A stretch of DNA of 64,000 bases from Euryodendron excelsum (taxonomy: Eukaryota > Streptophyta > Magnoliopsida > Ericales > Pentaphylacaceae): assembly GCA_033060915.1 (NCBI GenBank), contig CM065398.1, positions 513,501-577,500 on the forward strand, given 5' to 3'. The notes under the pieces were generated by a model. The model saw only the letters and a list, made by a program, of their open reading frames with translations, was not told the origin of the DNA and searched no databases. Every line of letters begins with the position of its first letter. Within the stretch, counting starts at the first letter, position 1. This document shows positions 48,458 through 61,859 of the stretch, one piece after another. Made by a program: the position numbers and the translations under genes.

Positions 48458-48914
48458 ACGGCCTTTACCCTAGTAATTATCCAATTTGTATTGGACAGGA
48501 GAACTGCATATGTTCCGGGATCAATAGAGAACGCCTAATTAGTAATAAAATAAAATAAAATAGTCGAGGGCTCGGATGAAGCTGGGTTTCGGGCACCACT
48601 GATGCTAACGCCTGGCTGTGAATAAATAATATTGCTATTACATATTGCACTTTGTTGTGGCCATAGACATAAGCAACCATGCAAAGAGGACATCGAACTC
48701 TAGCTAACCTCTAGCGGAGTTTTGAACCTAGCTTGTTTCTGATACAATCACTAATAGACAGTTCTACCCTTAGATGCAAGATTTCTCATTCTGATTCATT
48801 CATTCTACGTAACGACACAGTTTTTTTTTTTTTTTTTTCCTGCACGAACAAAATCCTGCAACTACTTACTATTTTGATATTCTCAATTCCATAGCCCCTC
48901 TGAACTGTCCCATT

Positions 48915-48917
48915 TGT

Positions 48918-48973
<56 letters not shown>
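48915..48973. repeat. (TG)n(AG)n compound microsatellite
   Basis: About 14 TG units run directly into about 16 AG units. It is a perfect compound simple repeat, probably length-polymorphic. Confidence 0.95.
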
Positions 48974-48974
<1 letters not shown>

Positions 48975-49237
48975 CTGATGGATAGATTCCTAATCCAAAA
49001 AATGCCAGGACAAGTAGAGCTGATTTTCTCAAAAAGATTTATGCGTCACCAGATTTGCCTTGGATCAACACCATTCACAATTAAAGCGGCTTGCGTATTT
49101 CTTTTTTCACTGTGGAGAAATCAGTGAGCTTCCTTTGGTGTGCAAGTTGCTGATATCTTTAGGGTTGTTACACTGTAGGCGCCTAATCAAATCTACATGA
49201 TAGATCCTGTAGTGAAGCTTCATTTCAAGGCTTACAG

Positions 49238-49240
<3 letters not shown>

Positions 49241-49270
<30 letters not shown>
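49241..49270. repeat. (CT)15 microsatellite
   Basis: A perfect CT dinucleotide run in intergenic DNA. Confidence 0.95.
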
Positions 49271-49272
<2 letters not shown>

Positions 49273-50288
49273 AAATTAAAGCTACCTGATGTAACTTGGT
49301 TCCATTAATCTCAAATCCTTTTTCTCAAAGTGAAATTCTAGTTTAGCATAGAATATTCAAGATATGCAGTCATACACATCATACAAATTTAGTAATTTAC
49401 GTCCATTCAGTACTTGACATTTCATGATAAATATCACGAATGAATGTAACCAAATTGCTGAGCAATGAATTGACTTCCACCTATGAACGATCAATTGCAT
49501 TAATATATATCAAGAAGTAATATGTCATGGCATATGTGAAGGAGTCTTTTATCAGACCAGCTATTGTGTAAGCAAATAGCAAATAGCAAATAGCGCTATC
49601 ATATACTAATTGACTGCTATCCTATACTAATTAGTTGTATCGCCTTCATTCTTTCTATAACTCCGACAAGATTTCAAGAAAGGAGATATATCTGAATGCC
49701 TAGATCGAACCGTTAATATTTTCTCTTGCTTTCATGCATAAAATTACTCTAATTTTTTTCTTTTTCTTCAATATATTTGACCGAACTTCAAAATTTTTTT
49801 TTTTTTTTTTGGGTTGGTATTATTCAGATGCATTTGGGGCAGACCAACTTTTATTATGATTATAGACGAAAGTATACATGTAATGAATAGACATACACAC
49901 ACATATTTTAATAGAGAATTGTCCTTTTAATTTTATTCCTTTTTGGTCTCGTTTAATGTTATTTTCAAACCTCTGATGCACTAGCTTCAATTTCAACTGT
50001 GATCCCCTCCGCCCTTTTCTTCTCTACTTTTACAAGTTGTGATTTTCCTACATTTTTAGTAGTGCTCTATGCATCTTCTTGTTATTACGTATTTGAGGTT
50101 TCCAACCTTTACATGTAAAAATATATTATTTTTGTGAAATCCAAACAGTATCATGGTCAATTTTAGCTGATGGCAATACGACTAATTCACTTTCTTTGGT
50201 TCGGATAATCTTGAATGTAAAAGCACTAGTCCTATATCTTGATGTCCCTCCAGTGAAATTCATTTTCCCATATATATTATCGCTGATA

Positions 50289-52412
50289 TCTTTCTATACT
50301 ATATATTATATATACTATAGATTATAACAAAATGTTGTTAATTCATTGAGGGCTCGTTTGGTTGGACTTATTCTGAGCTTTTTTGGCATAGTTTTTTTTT
50401 TTTTTTACTTATAAGCAAAAAAGTCAATATTTTGAAGCTTTTTTGCTTTTTTTTCTTTTACTTTTTTGCTTATCTTGTCTTGTTAAAAGCAAAAATAAAA
50501 AATAAAAAATTTGAACTTTTTTACTTATAAGCCAAAAAAGTAAAATAAAAAAAAAACTTGAAAAAAACTGTACCAAATGTTACATGAGCTTAAAAGTCTT
50601 GATTCTTTTTTCTCAAGTTTTTGAATTTAAAAAGTAAAACAAAATACACATGTCATGAACTCATTAGTCATTTAATTAATATGGTAATGTTTTTTAACTT
50701 ATATTTTTTCAATATAGAAACTTTAAACATTCAAAATAATATTCAAAATCTACATATATGTGCTATTATTGATTTTTTTTAAAATTCAATATGGTAATTA
50801 AATCTAATAGTCTCTCTAAATTCTTAAAATATGGTATCTTTCCAAAACATTCTAGTTTCCCTATAATTTAATTTTTGGCTCAATTTATATTTATGCACAT
50901 TCGATTTTTTAATGGACCATATTTACTCAATCTAGGCTACATATTATATCAATATGTTATTGGGATTCTAAAGTTGAAAGACTTAATTTAATTTTCTTAA
51001 TTTTTTAATTTTATTAATATTACAAGTGTTATAATACTATTGGTCTAATTAAAAACTTCTATCTTTTTATGCATGATTAGTAAATTTTAAGTTCGAATCC
51101 TACTACCTTTCTTGTGGATTATCATGTGGTTACCAGATGATGGGAATAACAAAGTAGAATTTTTTAAATGGGCACGATATGTCAATAAATGAATTGCTTC
51201 ATTATTCATTATTTCCTATTTTACAATTTTTTTTACATAATTTTAAAAAATACTAGAATTCTATTTCAAATTTTCTTGAAAATTTTCTTTTATAATTTCA
51301 GAAAGGTCTTCCTGTAATAAAGAAATGTGAAATTTTGTATTCAAATCAATTTAATTTGTCTTTTTAGAAGGACAAAAGTAATATTTTATATTTGTTATGA
51401 GGTTATTGAATTGAAAGTTTCGATCCTTTTTTCTCAAATTTTTAATTTTTAAAAATATAAAATACATCTGTCATACTATTATTAATTCTGTCTAAATTTT
51501 TGTTTATTTCTTCTAAATTTTGTGAAAACAATCAATCAATTTATATAGTATAATTGTCAAATTTCCTTTCCTTATGAACCTTTTCTTAAATTTCTAAAAT
51601 AGAAAGGAGACATGTCGTTAACATTTTTTTTAAATAAAATAAAATGAACAGACCTATCATGAAATTATTTATTCTTTTATTCTTACTTTTTTTTTTCAAA
51701 TAAAATGTACAAATATAGGTGACAATATACCAAGTGAGTCACGTGCTAAAATTTACATATTAATAGGTGTCCATTAAAGTTATAAATCATTTTTTTCTAC
51801 CTTTGTATCGACCCTTTACACATGAATAATTTTATAAATCACCATGTGCCCAGATAATAGGAGGTTTCTATTATCCGATCTAAAAAAAAGCTTTCGACAA
51901 AATATTTTCAAAATCTAAAAGAAAGCTTTCGACAAAATATTTTCAAAATACCAGTTAACTGCTTTTCTATAATGCTTAACGTTTTAGACCAATAATTTAA
52001 TTAAGATCTATTCAAATATTTCTTTTCGCTATCCTCTCGAAAAACTCAAGTTGGTCACCTCAATTTATGTCTATTATGAATAATTTTTTTTTGTATCAGT
52101 TTAATTTAAAGTGACAAGTATTTTTAATTTTAGAAGAAAAATACCTATTCTTATAATTTTGTTCTAATGTTATACTGTTGATTATAAATTTTTAATTTGG
52201 TAGGATTATAGGTAACTCATTTGCACGTAAAAAGGCACATTCAAAATATTAAATGTACCATGAAACTAACGCACTCGATCTTATTAAATCATTCATTATA
52301 TTCGTAAATTTTACAAAACATTAAATTCCAACATATTTTAAGTAAAAAGTTTTGTTTTTTTAAACTATTTTTTTCTTTCTTATTTTCGTACATAGCACGG
52401 GTTCACTGCTAG
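50289..52412 (+). mobile_element. Helitron-like unit A
   Basis: The candidate 5' end is A|TCTTTCTATACTATATATT and the 3' end TAGCACGGGTTCACTGCTAG|T, with a small stem (CGTAC/GCACG, about 52388-52399) just before the terminal CTAG. TC...CTAG inserted between A and T is the Helitron pattern. No Rep/helicase is present, so it would be non-autonomous. Its interior is repeated in the next unit at about 75-85% identity by eye. It carries an extra insertion at about 50348-50588. Confidence 0.6.
50348..50588. mobile_element. Small MITE-like insertion in Helitron unit A
   Basis: About 240 bp starting GGGCTCGTTTGGTTGG and ending near TACCAAATGTTACATGAGC are absent from the paired unit B, where flanking sequences join directly (TTCATTAAGCTTGAAAG). 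Internal ACTTATAAGC repeats and the GCTCGTTTGGT/ACCAAATG...GAGC ends suggest a hAT-type MITE. Confidence 0.5.
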
Positions 52413-52413
52413 T

Positions 52414-54256
52414 AGTATATATTATAGCAAAATATTGTTAGTTCATTAAGCTTGAAAGTCTTGATTCTTTTTTCTCAAATTTTTGAATTTAAAATTTTTT
52501 TTAAAAAATACACATGTCATGAACTCATTGGTTATTTAATTAATATGATAATATTTTTTAACATATCATTTCTTCAATATAGAAACTTTGAACATTCAAA
52601 ATAATATTCAAAATTTACATAAATGTGTTATTATTGATTTTTTAAAATCAATATGGTAACTAAATCTAATAGTTTTTTTAAATTTGTAAAATATGATGTC
52701 TTTCCAAAACATTCAAACTTCCTTACAATCTAGTTTTTGGCTGAATTTATATTTATGTACATCTTAATTTTTTAATAGATTATATTTACTCAAATATATG
52801 CTGCATATTATAGCAATATGTTGTTGAGCTTTTAAAGTTGAAAGACACAATCCAATTTTTTTAATATTTAAAATTTTAAGTATCAATATTACAAGTCATA
52901 TAATAGTATTGGTCTAATTGGAAACTTTTATCTTTTATTTATGATTAGTAAATTTTTACCAAAACTTAGTTAAATCTCCTATTATTTTAGAATTTTTTTT
53001 ACATAAATTTAAAAAATACTAGAATTCTATTTTAAATTTTCTTAAAACTCTTCATTTATAATTTTTAGAAAGATCTTTCTTTAATTAAGAAATGGGAATT
53101 TTGTATTCAAATCCATTTAATTTATCTTTTTAGAATGACAAAAGTAATATTTTATGTTTGGTAGGAGATTTTTGAATTGAAAGTTTCAATCCATTTTTTT
53201 CAAATTTTTAATTTTTAAAAATAGAAAATACATGTATCATGCTATTACTAATTCTATCTAGTTTATTTCTTCTAAATTTTTTAAAAACAATAAATCAATT
53301 GATATATTAGGATTGTCAAATTTTCTTTAATTATGAACATTTCTTAAAAATCTTTCCTTAAATTTTTAAAATCGAAAGGGCACATGTTGTAAACTTTTTT
53401 TGACTAAAATAAAATAAATAGGCCTATAATGAAATTATTTATTATTTATTATTTTTACTTTTATTTCAAATAAAATATACAAATATACGTGACAATATAC
53501 TAAGTGAGACACGAGTTAAAATTTACCATATATTTATGTATCCGGTAAAGTTATGTATTATTTTTGTTCTCTCATTTGCATCAACTTTTTATACATGGAT
53601 AATTTCAGAAATCGTCATGTGCCTAGATAACAAGGAGTTCGTACTAAAGTTTTGGATATAATATTTTTAAAATATGTATATAAAACTAAATTAGATATAA
53701 TAATATGATTAAAATCTATTCATTTATGATTGGATCATGTATTACTCTAATTTAAATGTGGCATGTATATCCCAATTAATTGTTTTTCTATAATATTTAA
53801 TGTTTTAGGCTAACCATTTAATTAAGATCTATTCATTTATGATCGGGTCAAAATGAATTAATCTATTGTTAAATTTTATAGCAAATATTTTAGAATTCAA
53901 CCTATTCAAATATTTCAATTTGCTATCACCTCAATTTATGTCCATTATGAATAATTTTTTTTGTATCAGTTTGATTAAAAGTGACAAGCATTTTTAATTT
54001 TAGAAGGAAAATGCATATTTTTATATTTTGTTCTAATATTATACTCTTGATCATAAATTTTTAATTTAGTAGGACTATGGATAATTCATATGTATGTAAA
54101 AATGTACATTCAAAATATTAAATATATTATGAGATTAATACACTTGATCTTATTAAATCATTCATTACATCCGTAAATTTTACAAAACATTAAATGTCAA
54201 CGTATTTTAAGTAAAAAGTTTATTTTTAAACTGTTTTTTTCTTTCTTCATTGCTAG
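52414..54256 (+). mobile_element. Helitron-like unit B, tandem to A
   Basis: It begins directly after the CTAGT of unit A and repeats unit A's interior in the same order (for example TTCAATATAGAAACTTTGAAC, here split, and AACATTCAAAATAATATTC). It ends CATTGCTAG|T, but the CACGGG hairpin of unit A has been lost. The 5' end is shortened. Head-to-tail Helitrons are known in plants. Confidence 0.55.
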
Positions 54257-56786
54257 TTATTACTAAAACAAATTTGATTTTTGTCAAAGCAAAGTATAAC
54301 CCGTAAAACTAGTATTGCATTGGTACAAGGGTTGTCATCCATCTCTCCAAAAATTAATATTTTAAAACTTCCGCGGGTTGGGAAGGGTACATTCAATGGG
54401 TTTTAGCTGTTTGTTAATTTTTGGATCTCGACTATCATTGATTTGCTTTTTGGAAGTCGCTTATACGGTCTTTCATTAGACCCATGTGAAGTCAACGAAT
54501 TTGGATCTTATTCACTTTTATACGGAGCATGTAGTGGTCCATTTGAATAAATTTGGCATTACATTAACACAACAAGCGCGGGTACAATTTATTTACGTCA
54601 TTGAGAGCGTAGTTTTTTTTTTTTTTAAGAGCGTAGTTTAGAGCTTTACTTTTGTCCTTTTAAAGCAAACCACGTTTTCCCTGCAAGGGTGTGGTCTAAA
54701 ATTGTAGTTTCAAACAAGAGACTTGCTTTTTTCACTCCGTTGACACAATTTCCTTCTCGGTCTCACCTCAAATTTTCATTACAATAACTATTATGCCCTT
54801 TTGCACACCCTTCCCTCATCTCCGCTCAAGTTTTTTTTTTTTTTTTGGCCAATTTTGTGTTTTTTTAGTTTGGTTTCTTTTTTTTTCCATTGGTTTTGTT
54901 TCTTTTTTTTAATCAAAATATGGATCAAAATAAAAAGTATATATATGAATCTAACAAAAATACCGACAATTCATAAGTAAACACATTTATAGCTTGCGAA
55001 CAAATATTTTTTTTCAAATAAAAAGTACATGTAATAATACACAAAAAAGAGATACACGAAAATATATAAAAATATAAATTTTAATCAATAATGCCTCCAA
55101 ATTCTGCTTCTGATGCGCTTGCTGTACCTATTACTTCGTACCACAAACGAACACATGAAGCAAAACAAATAAAAAAAACTAAACTAAACTAAATAAAAAT
55201 TAAACAAAATTAAAAAAAAAAAAGAGATATACAAAAATATATAAAAAGTTAGGGTATCGGGTTGGGAGGGTAATTTAAAGGAAAGAAGAGACTTTGGCAT
55301 GTGTTAAAAATAAAATAAAAAAAATTAGTGAAAAAAATAATAAACAAAACTGATTAAAAAAATAAACAAAAGTAATTAAAAAAAGAAACAAAACTAAATA
55401 AAAATTAAATAAAACTGAAAAAAAATGTAAGTGAAGGGGTTCGGGTGACTTATTATTTCAATAGAAGAGAAGGGATATAAAGGTAATTGTGATGTGAAAA
55501 AAAGTTAGCAGGCGGAGGGGGGCTCTGTAAGGGGCATGGGAGAAGCAATTTACTTCAAACAACCATTTTTAGTGACATAGGAAAATTTTGACCACTCATT
55601 TTTTAAAATGTTCTTTCATGATTTTTAAATTTGACCTCTCCATTTCCCGTACAAAATGGAATCCAACCCCTAAAGTCCCTTGATGGCCAAGCTCGGGGAT
55701 TTAGGGATCCGCACGGAATCCAACCCCTAAAGTCCCTTGATGGCCAAGCTCGGGGATTTAGGGGTCCGCACATTTTAAATGCTATTAACTTTTTGAGGTT
55801 ATTTATGATGTCTTTAACTTAGCAATTATTTAGTTTGTATAAAACAAGAGAATACACAACTTTTAAAATTCGTTGAGATGCATGTAAGTTAGCTCAAACA
55901 TTCAATTATAAAAAATAAAAAATAAAAATAAAGAGTCCAAATCCCCAGGAACCTGCCAACTCAACCAAAAACTATATTCAACCAAAATCCGATCAAACTT
56001 AGAAATAACTAGCCGAGTGCTGTAACTTCTCAAATGGCGTTTAGAGCCCCCCAAACCTTTCCACTCTGAAAACAATCCATGGTAAAGAAGATCCGTCCGA
56101 GCAACCAATAAATCTACAGTGGACATCCTCATTTTGCTTTATTTCCAAGCAAAGGAGGGTAGTCTTCCATTTTTTTCAATCAAAAGCACACAAAAAGCGT
56201 CTCAAAATGAGTCTAGAACAAAGTTCATTTGGACGCATTCATTAATGCATCTAGATCACTTTCCAAATAACCCAGTTTGGAAAGACAATTCCTTCATTCT
56301 TTTATGGTTAACATGCCTATTCGAGCACCAAGAACATAACCTCGCTCCAATTTACATGCAAGTATGCATTAGGCCCCTTGAACACCCAATTCATAATACC
56401 AAGTTTGGGGCTATTTTTCTGATGATTCTTTCCATATATATATATATATATATTTGGTAACATAGAAAACCCAAACCCAAACAACTTGTCAATAAACGAG
56501 AAAGGTTAGGAGGTGCCTAAGTGGAGGAAATACACACACTCACCGATGTGGGACAAGAAGGAAGGACCCCGAACAACCTATTTGCACACACTTCACATAG
56601 TTGGAGAGTGTGGTGGTTTTGAAGATCACACTTCACTCTACAATCTTACATAATTGGTTTGAAAAAGCTGTTGCTCAATTTTCACGAATATCAAATCAAA
56701 GATTAGGAAAAAAAATAAACTTGAAAACTCATTTATAAATGAGTTCAAACCTAGGTTTTCAGATCAATTTCAAACTCAAAATTTAT
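54257..56786. other. AT-rich intergenic region
   Basis: No gene is supported. Poly-T/poly-A tracts and many AAACTAAATAAAAATTAA-like words fill 54800-55450. A 57-bp tandem duplication lies at 55658-55771. A CCGATGTGGGACAAG word at about 56544 resembles sequence common in plant LTRs and may mark an eroded element. Confidence 0.5.
55658..55771. repeat. 57-bp tandem duplication, two near-identical units
   Basis: Units 55658-55714 and 55715-55771 differ at about one base. They are GC-richer than their surroundings and share GGCCAAGCTCGGGGATTTAG. The period is divisible by three, so any frame through it repeats 19 residues. Confidence 0.95.
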
Positions 56787-56838
56787 TATTACAATAAACC
56801 ATAAAGAGAAAAAGAAGAAGAAGAAGAAGAAGAAGAAG

Positions 56839-56876
<38 letters not shown>

Positions 56877-56991
56877 CTCTATATATTACATTTGTATTAT
56901 TGATGTGTAACAATGAGAGTGTCTCTATATACATATATATATATATATATAAATATATATATGGGCGCAACTGAAATATTGTACAAGAAAT
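56787..56991 (-). repeat. Left LTR of Copia element 3, first part
   Basis: It matches the right LTR in order but has gained AAG and GA microsatellites (56811-56874) and an AT run (56934-56950). It is cut after TACAAGAAAT by a MITE and resumes at 62085. Confidence 0.65.
56811..56874. repeat. (AAG)n(GA)n microsatellite within an LTR
   Basis: About ten AAG units are followed by about seventeen GA units. It expanded from the shorter AGAAAAAGAAGAGATAGAGAG seed still visible in the partner LTR (given here without the rest). Confidence 0.9.
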
Positions 56992-57196
56992 GGTTAATTA
57001 TACTTTGTATGCCTGGACTTCATATGACAAGGACGTGATCTTTTTCAAAGGGGTAAATATGTAAAATTATGCTTATTCCTTAATAATCTACCATAAATTC
57101 TTCTTAAATCACTTTAAAATCATGAGTGTAATCAATGTTGTGTTGAATATTATATAGCTAAGTTTTATGTAAAAGCCCTCAATTCGACATATGTGT

Positions 57197-60100
57197 TGTG
57201 AGACCCTAATTCTCTTAACCTTATTCTTAGCTTGATTTCAATGCATTTTATGAGATGTTGATACTAATTAAAGTGCTTATTTAACATGTTTTAACATGTG
57301 TGAGTTATAGTGAGATTTTCATATTTTTAAGTAAAATTAAGGGGTGATTAGTGGGCTTATGTTTAATTAGCTTAATTTATCACATGGATTATCTTATGTT
57401 AATCATGTTTAATTAAACTAATCATGGTTAATTATGTTAAGTTGGTGATTAGTGAAGGATGAGGTGGAAGTTGGGTGTGTGTGTGTGTGTGAGACACCTA
57501 GGTGTGTGCTTAACCTAGTGATGTGTGTGCTTGTGACAAGTGTAGACTTAAATACACCTTTATATCTAACTTAGCTGACAAGAGAGGGGAGAGAAAAGAG
57601 GAGCTTGTGTAGAGATTGAGATGCTTGATAGGGAAATTGGTTGGGAGCAAATGAAGGAAGAGAAGAGAGAAAGAAAAGAGAGAAAAAAAAAAGGAAGAGA
57701 ATTCAAAGAGAATCTAAAGGGGAAAACTTGTGTTCATCTTGAATTCATTAATTAAGGTAGGATTCATCATGTTCTTGTTGGTTTTATGTTATTTGCATTT
57801 ATTATTGCATGTTAGTATGTTTTCCATATCATTGAAGTTAAAGGGAGGTGATGGAGGAGAAGGTAGGTGAGGGCTTTTATGGTGAAAGCCTTGAATCATC
57901 TTGGTAAACATGTTTTTGTTTGTGTTTGATCATATTTCTAGCTTGGAAACATGTTTTGAGAAGTTCCATTTTCGAGTTAAGGTGGGGAGGGTCGACCCAT
58001 GACCTTAGGAGTCGACACATGTAATATTTTGCTATAAACTTTTGGTCTCTGTCCCAATGTGTCAAATCTTGGAGCAGAGGAGTAGACACATTGAACAAAA
58101 TTTTACTCATTGTCCAAAGGAGTTGACACATGTGACTTAGAGGTTGACACCGGGGGCTAGCAAGTCGACATACTTTGGTAAAATGATCATATCTCACTCT
58201 AGAAAATTGGAAATGGCGCACTGTTTGAAGTGTCAAAAAGTAAACTCATGGGGCTTTCCATTGATATAAAGTAGGCACTCTAACTCCTTGTAGATTGAGA
58301 GATATTGCAGTTTAAAGATGACCTAAAATTTCTATTAATAGCATAGTTTTTCAGAATTTTAGTCCGTCTTTCAATGGACATAACTTTTTCATCTGAAATA
58401 TATTTTCGACCCATGACCTATCTGTTGGCCAAAGTAAGCAACCTAAGAGGGGGGTGAATTGGGTTTTATAATAGTAATAGCAAACAATGCAATTAAAAAC
58501 TTATCAAGTAATGTAGCAATGGGTAATCAAACTAAAAAATCAAGTAAGCTAATAATAAGATACAATGCGAGCAAGTGTTATGAGCAAGGAAGAAAAACAA
58601 AGCAAGAAATGAATAATGAAAGCACAAGAATTTTATAGATGTTTGGCCAACCCTTGTCTACATCCTCTCTTCCTCGATCCTCTCGAAGGTATTCCACTAT
58701 GTAAAATTCCCTTACACAGTTGCTAGTTTTACACCAAGTGCCCAGCTCACTCTTATAAGAGCTCTTCCCTAGCTTTCAAAATTTCGAGTGATTTTGTCCA
58801 AGTTTCACTCAAACTTATAAGTGATTTTGTCCAAATTTCACTCAAATTTACAAGTGTTTTTCCCAAGCTACACTCAAACTCACAAGTGTTTTTTCTAAGA
58901 ACACTCAAACTCATAAGTTTACAAATCTACCCAATAATAGATGAAGGTGGTGCAATGAATAACTCTCTCTTAAAGAGTAGATAAACAAATTTTCAGCTCA
59001 CTCAAAAACCGCCCAAATGAATAAAAACAGAGTATAAGATGTAGGAGATGAAACCTCACTTTGTAGCACTTAATCTTGTGTTCTTCTCACTCATATATGT
59101 GTTAGGGATCTTGTATATATAGCCTTGAGTTGCTTATAGCCGTTGGAGAAGTATGGGCGAAGTTTTTATGGCAAATCGCACCAGTTCAACTATTAGAAAT
59201 ATAGTCGTTGTTGTCGGGAGTCGACTCATTTGGAGTAAGGGTGGACTCTTTTTGGTGTTTCAGTAGATTTTCAAGGCTTTGTCCAAAAGGGTAAACTCCT
59301 GAGTGATAGGGGTCGACTCATTTGGCATGAATCTGAATTTTTAACTCTCTGTCTCAATAAGTAGACTCCTAAGGAGTGAAGGCGACTCTTTTAAAGTTCT
59401 ATAAGATTTTTCAGCTTCTGTCTTAATGAGTCAACTCTTAAACTTGAAGGGTCGACTCATTTTAGCAAAGTCCTTAACTTTTGCAATATTTCTTCAATCT
59501 TCTTCAATATCTTCAAGCTCTTTAAGGATCATCCAAATAAGACTTCTAAGGCTTGAAAAGACTTCTTCAAAGCATGCTGACTTCAAGAACACCTTTAACT
59601 CTTCAAGATGAAATCAATTTACTTTTGATTACATTTAGAGTTCTTCAATCAACATCACTTCTTCCATTGATCCAAGTTTTCTTCAAAATCTTCAATAGAG
59701 CTTCCAAGACTTGAGATCTTTTTTCTTCAACTAATCTTCTATCCTTCTTTGAACATCTTCAATCTCTTTACTTGATCTTCATTAACTTGATTTCTTCTAG
59801 GATTCTTCAATTAATATAACTTCTTCCATCAATTCAAAACTTCAACATAATCTTCAATGAAGCTTCCAGGTCTTGTGATTTCTTCCATACTTTCAAGACA
59901 TCTTCAAATCTTCCAAGAAAGCTTCCACGTCTTTGTATAGGTATCTTTTTCTTCTATTCTTGGAAGACATCTTCAAATCTTCAAGGTGAGCTTCCATGTC
60001 TTGTAAGAGTCATTTAAATGAGGTTGTAACTATGAGATTGCTAAATGTGTCAACTCATCATACTCATTGTCTCCACTATTTCTTGACAAGCTTCTTAACA

Positions 60101-61859
60101 CAAGTTCTTTAATATTTTCCAATGTGATAACCAGAAACTTACTCCCCTTTTTTTTATGCTTTAAGCCTCAGAGCATACAAGCTTTTGCTCCCCCTTTCTT
60201 ATGCAATTGATGTATTAGTAAATTTGATATGGCCATGAGGATTGAGGGGCTTCATAGTGAAGTGTCAACCATATTTGTATGGTGCCAGCTCTTCGGTCTT
60301 TAAGTATGCTTGAAATCCTTTGTTGTATCAGCACTTCTATTTGTACTTTAGTCTTCAAGAATTGATTCCATGTCAACTTGAAAACTCTTCAAATGATCTT
60401 GCTTGAGTGCTTTGCTTCTTTGAATAACTTTTTGAATCATCATAAGATCTTCAGTCACTTACATCCTTCTTTTTAATACTTGTTGTACTCCTTGAGCATC
60501 TTCAATCTTTTCGAGAATAAGATTACCTAAGTAATCTTCTTGTTGGATACTCAACCAATCAGCTAAATTATTTTTTTATTTTCAAATGATTATAATATAA
60601 CTTGCACACTCAATTGAAATCATTAGATAACAACCACATGGTATTGTTATAATAAAAAATAACATGGGAATTAACCTTGAATCAACACTATCAACCTAAA
60701 GATCTTTAAGCCTAGTTTCAAATGAGATTGACATATTACATTGTTTTCGATTTTGGTAAAAGTTGTTTCTTGTATTTGGTTGCATTGTTGAGAATGTCTA
60801 TGACGTGTTGGACGTGTATCACTCAAACTTGTGTACAATTTATGCATTCATCGTTTATATTTATTATTAGTTATGCATTGTCATTCATATTCGATTATTA
60901 TTGATCTTATGGTTCCGACACTAACATGGTTAAGATGATAGGGGCTCACAGAGGACAAGAAAATATCAACATCAACTAAGGACTAACCTTACCGTGGTGT
61001 GAGTACGGTAACATGTGAAAAATATATGATAATCTTATTCATATTGAATTGCTTGTCTTTTGTATGATTGATGTTAGTGATTATATCTATGAGGTGATTA
61101 TATATATGAGGTGATAATGATGATTATATACATAAGGTGAGGTGGCATTGCGTACCAATCATCTCGTATTCTTTGCATTACACTAGAGAGAGTTAACCAT
61201 GGTGGGTTAACCAAGGCTTAGTCATGGTGGACTAGCCTAGGAATGCCATGGTGGACATTCGTTGATAACGAGTCATCGTTAATTGGGCCAACATTATCTA
61301 AACTTACGCGCACATGTAGATGACACATTATTGCATTATTGTTCTTTCTTCATGGATATGTATTGTGGATATTTATATATATCATTCTTTATGAATTCGA
61401 TTATATATTGTGAGCATGTTAACTTTTAACTCACGCCCACATAGACCTTTTTGACAGGTGAGACAAAGATGAGGGTCCAGTTCATTGCAGTCTTAGTCTT
61501 AGCCGTGGTGGCTTTCATAGTTGTGTTAGGATGTTGCATGGCAGGGATTGCAAAAGCATTCACTATCGTGTTTATAATATCATGTCGGGCGTTATACGAG
61601 TTATTGGGACTGGGATGTATATTTGTATTATGTTTTCTGTTATTGTAAATGGATAGTAAGAAATCATGAATGTTTGTTTATATTATAGTTGATGATGTAA
61701 ATAAGTTTAACTTATGGGTTATTATAATTGTTACATGTTCGACTATTGAGTCATTATTTGGGTTGTTGTTAAGATGTCACTTGTAGGTATGGTGACCTGT
61801 GCGATCACACATTACCTATTATGACATTAATGATATCTAAGTAGATTAAGGGTGTGACA
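57197..61859 (+). mobile_element. Solo-LTR-like unit, third layer of the nest
   Basis: It starts TGTGAGACCCTAATTC and ends TTAAGGGTGTGACA, TG...CA ends typical of plant Gypsy LTRs. The flanks TGTGT (57192-57196) and TGTGC (61860-61864) match at 4 of 5. Excluding the inner LTR it is about 2.4 kb with no coding domain. A 61451-61648 open frame with hydrophobic stretches lies in it and is not recognised. The superfamily is inferred from the ends only. Confidence 0.5.
58423..60687 (-). mobile_element. Solo LTR B2 (2.27 kb), innermost layer of the nest
   Basis: On the minus strand it starts TGTTGATTCAAGG and ends TTTGGCCAACA, with perfect 5-bp repeats CTATC (58418-58422 and 60688-60692). Its ends match solo LTR B1: CATGTTATTTTTTATTATAAC versus CATGTTGATTTTGATGATAAC, here both cut at 21 or fewer, and the AACCCAATTCACCCC motif. 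It contains GTCGACTC arrays and CTTCAA-rich low-complexity DNA. No coding domain is present. Confidence 0.88.

Larger units (their letters stand above)
48466..50288. other. Intergenic spacer with microsatellites
   Basis: It holds a TG/GA compound microsatellite (48915-48973), a CT run (49241-49270), poly-T tracts at about 48820-48838 and 49795-49810, and otherwise unremarkable AT-rich DNA. No gene is supported. Confidence 0.55.
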
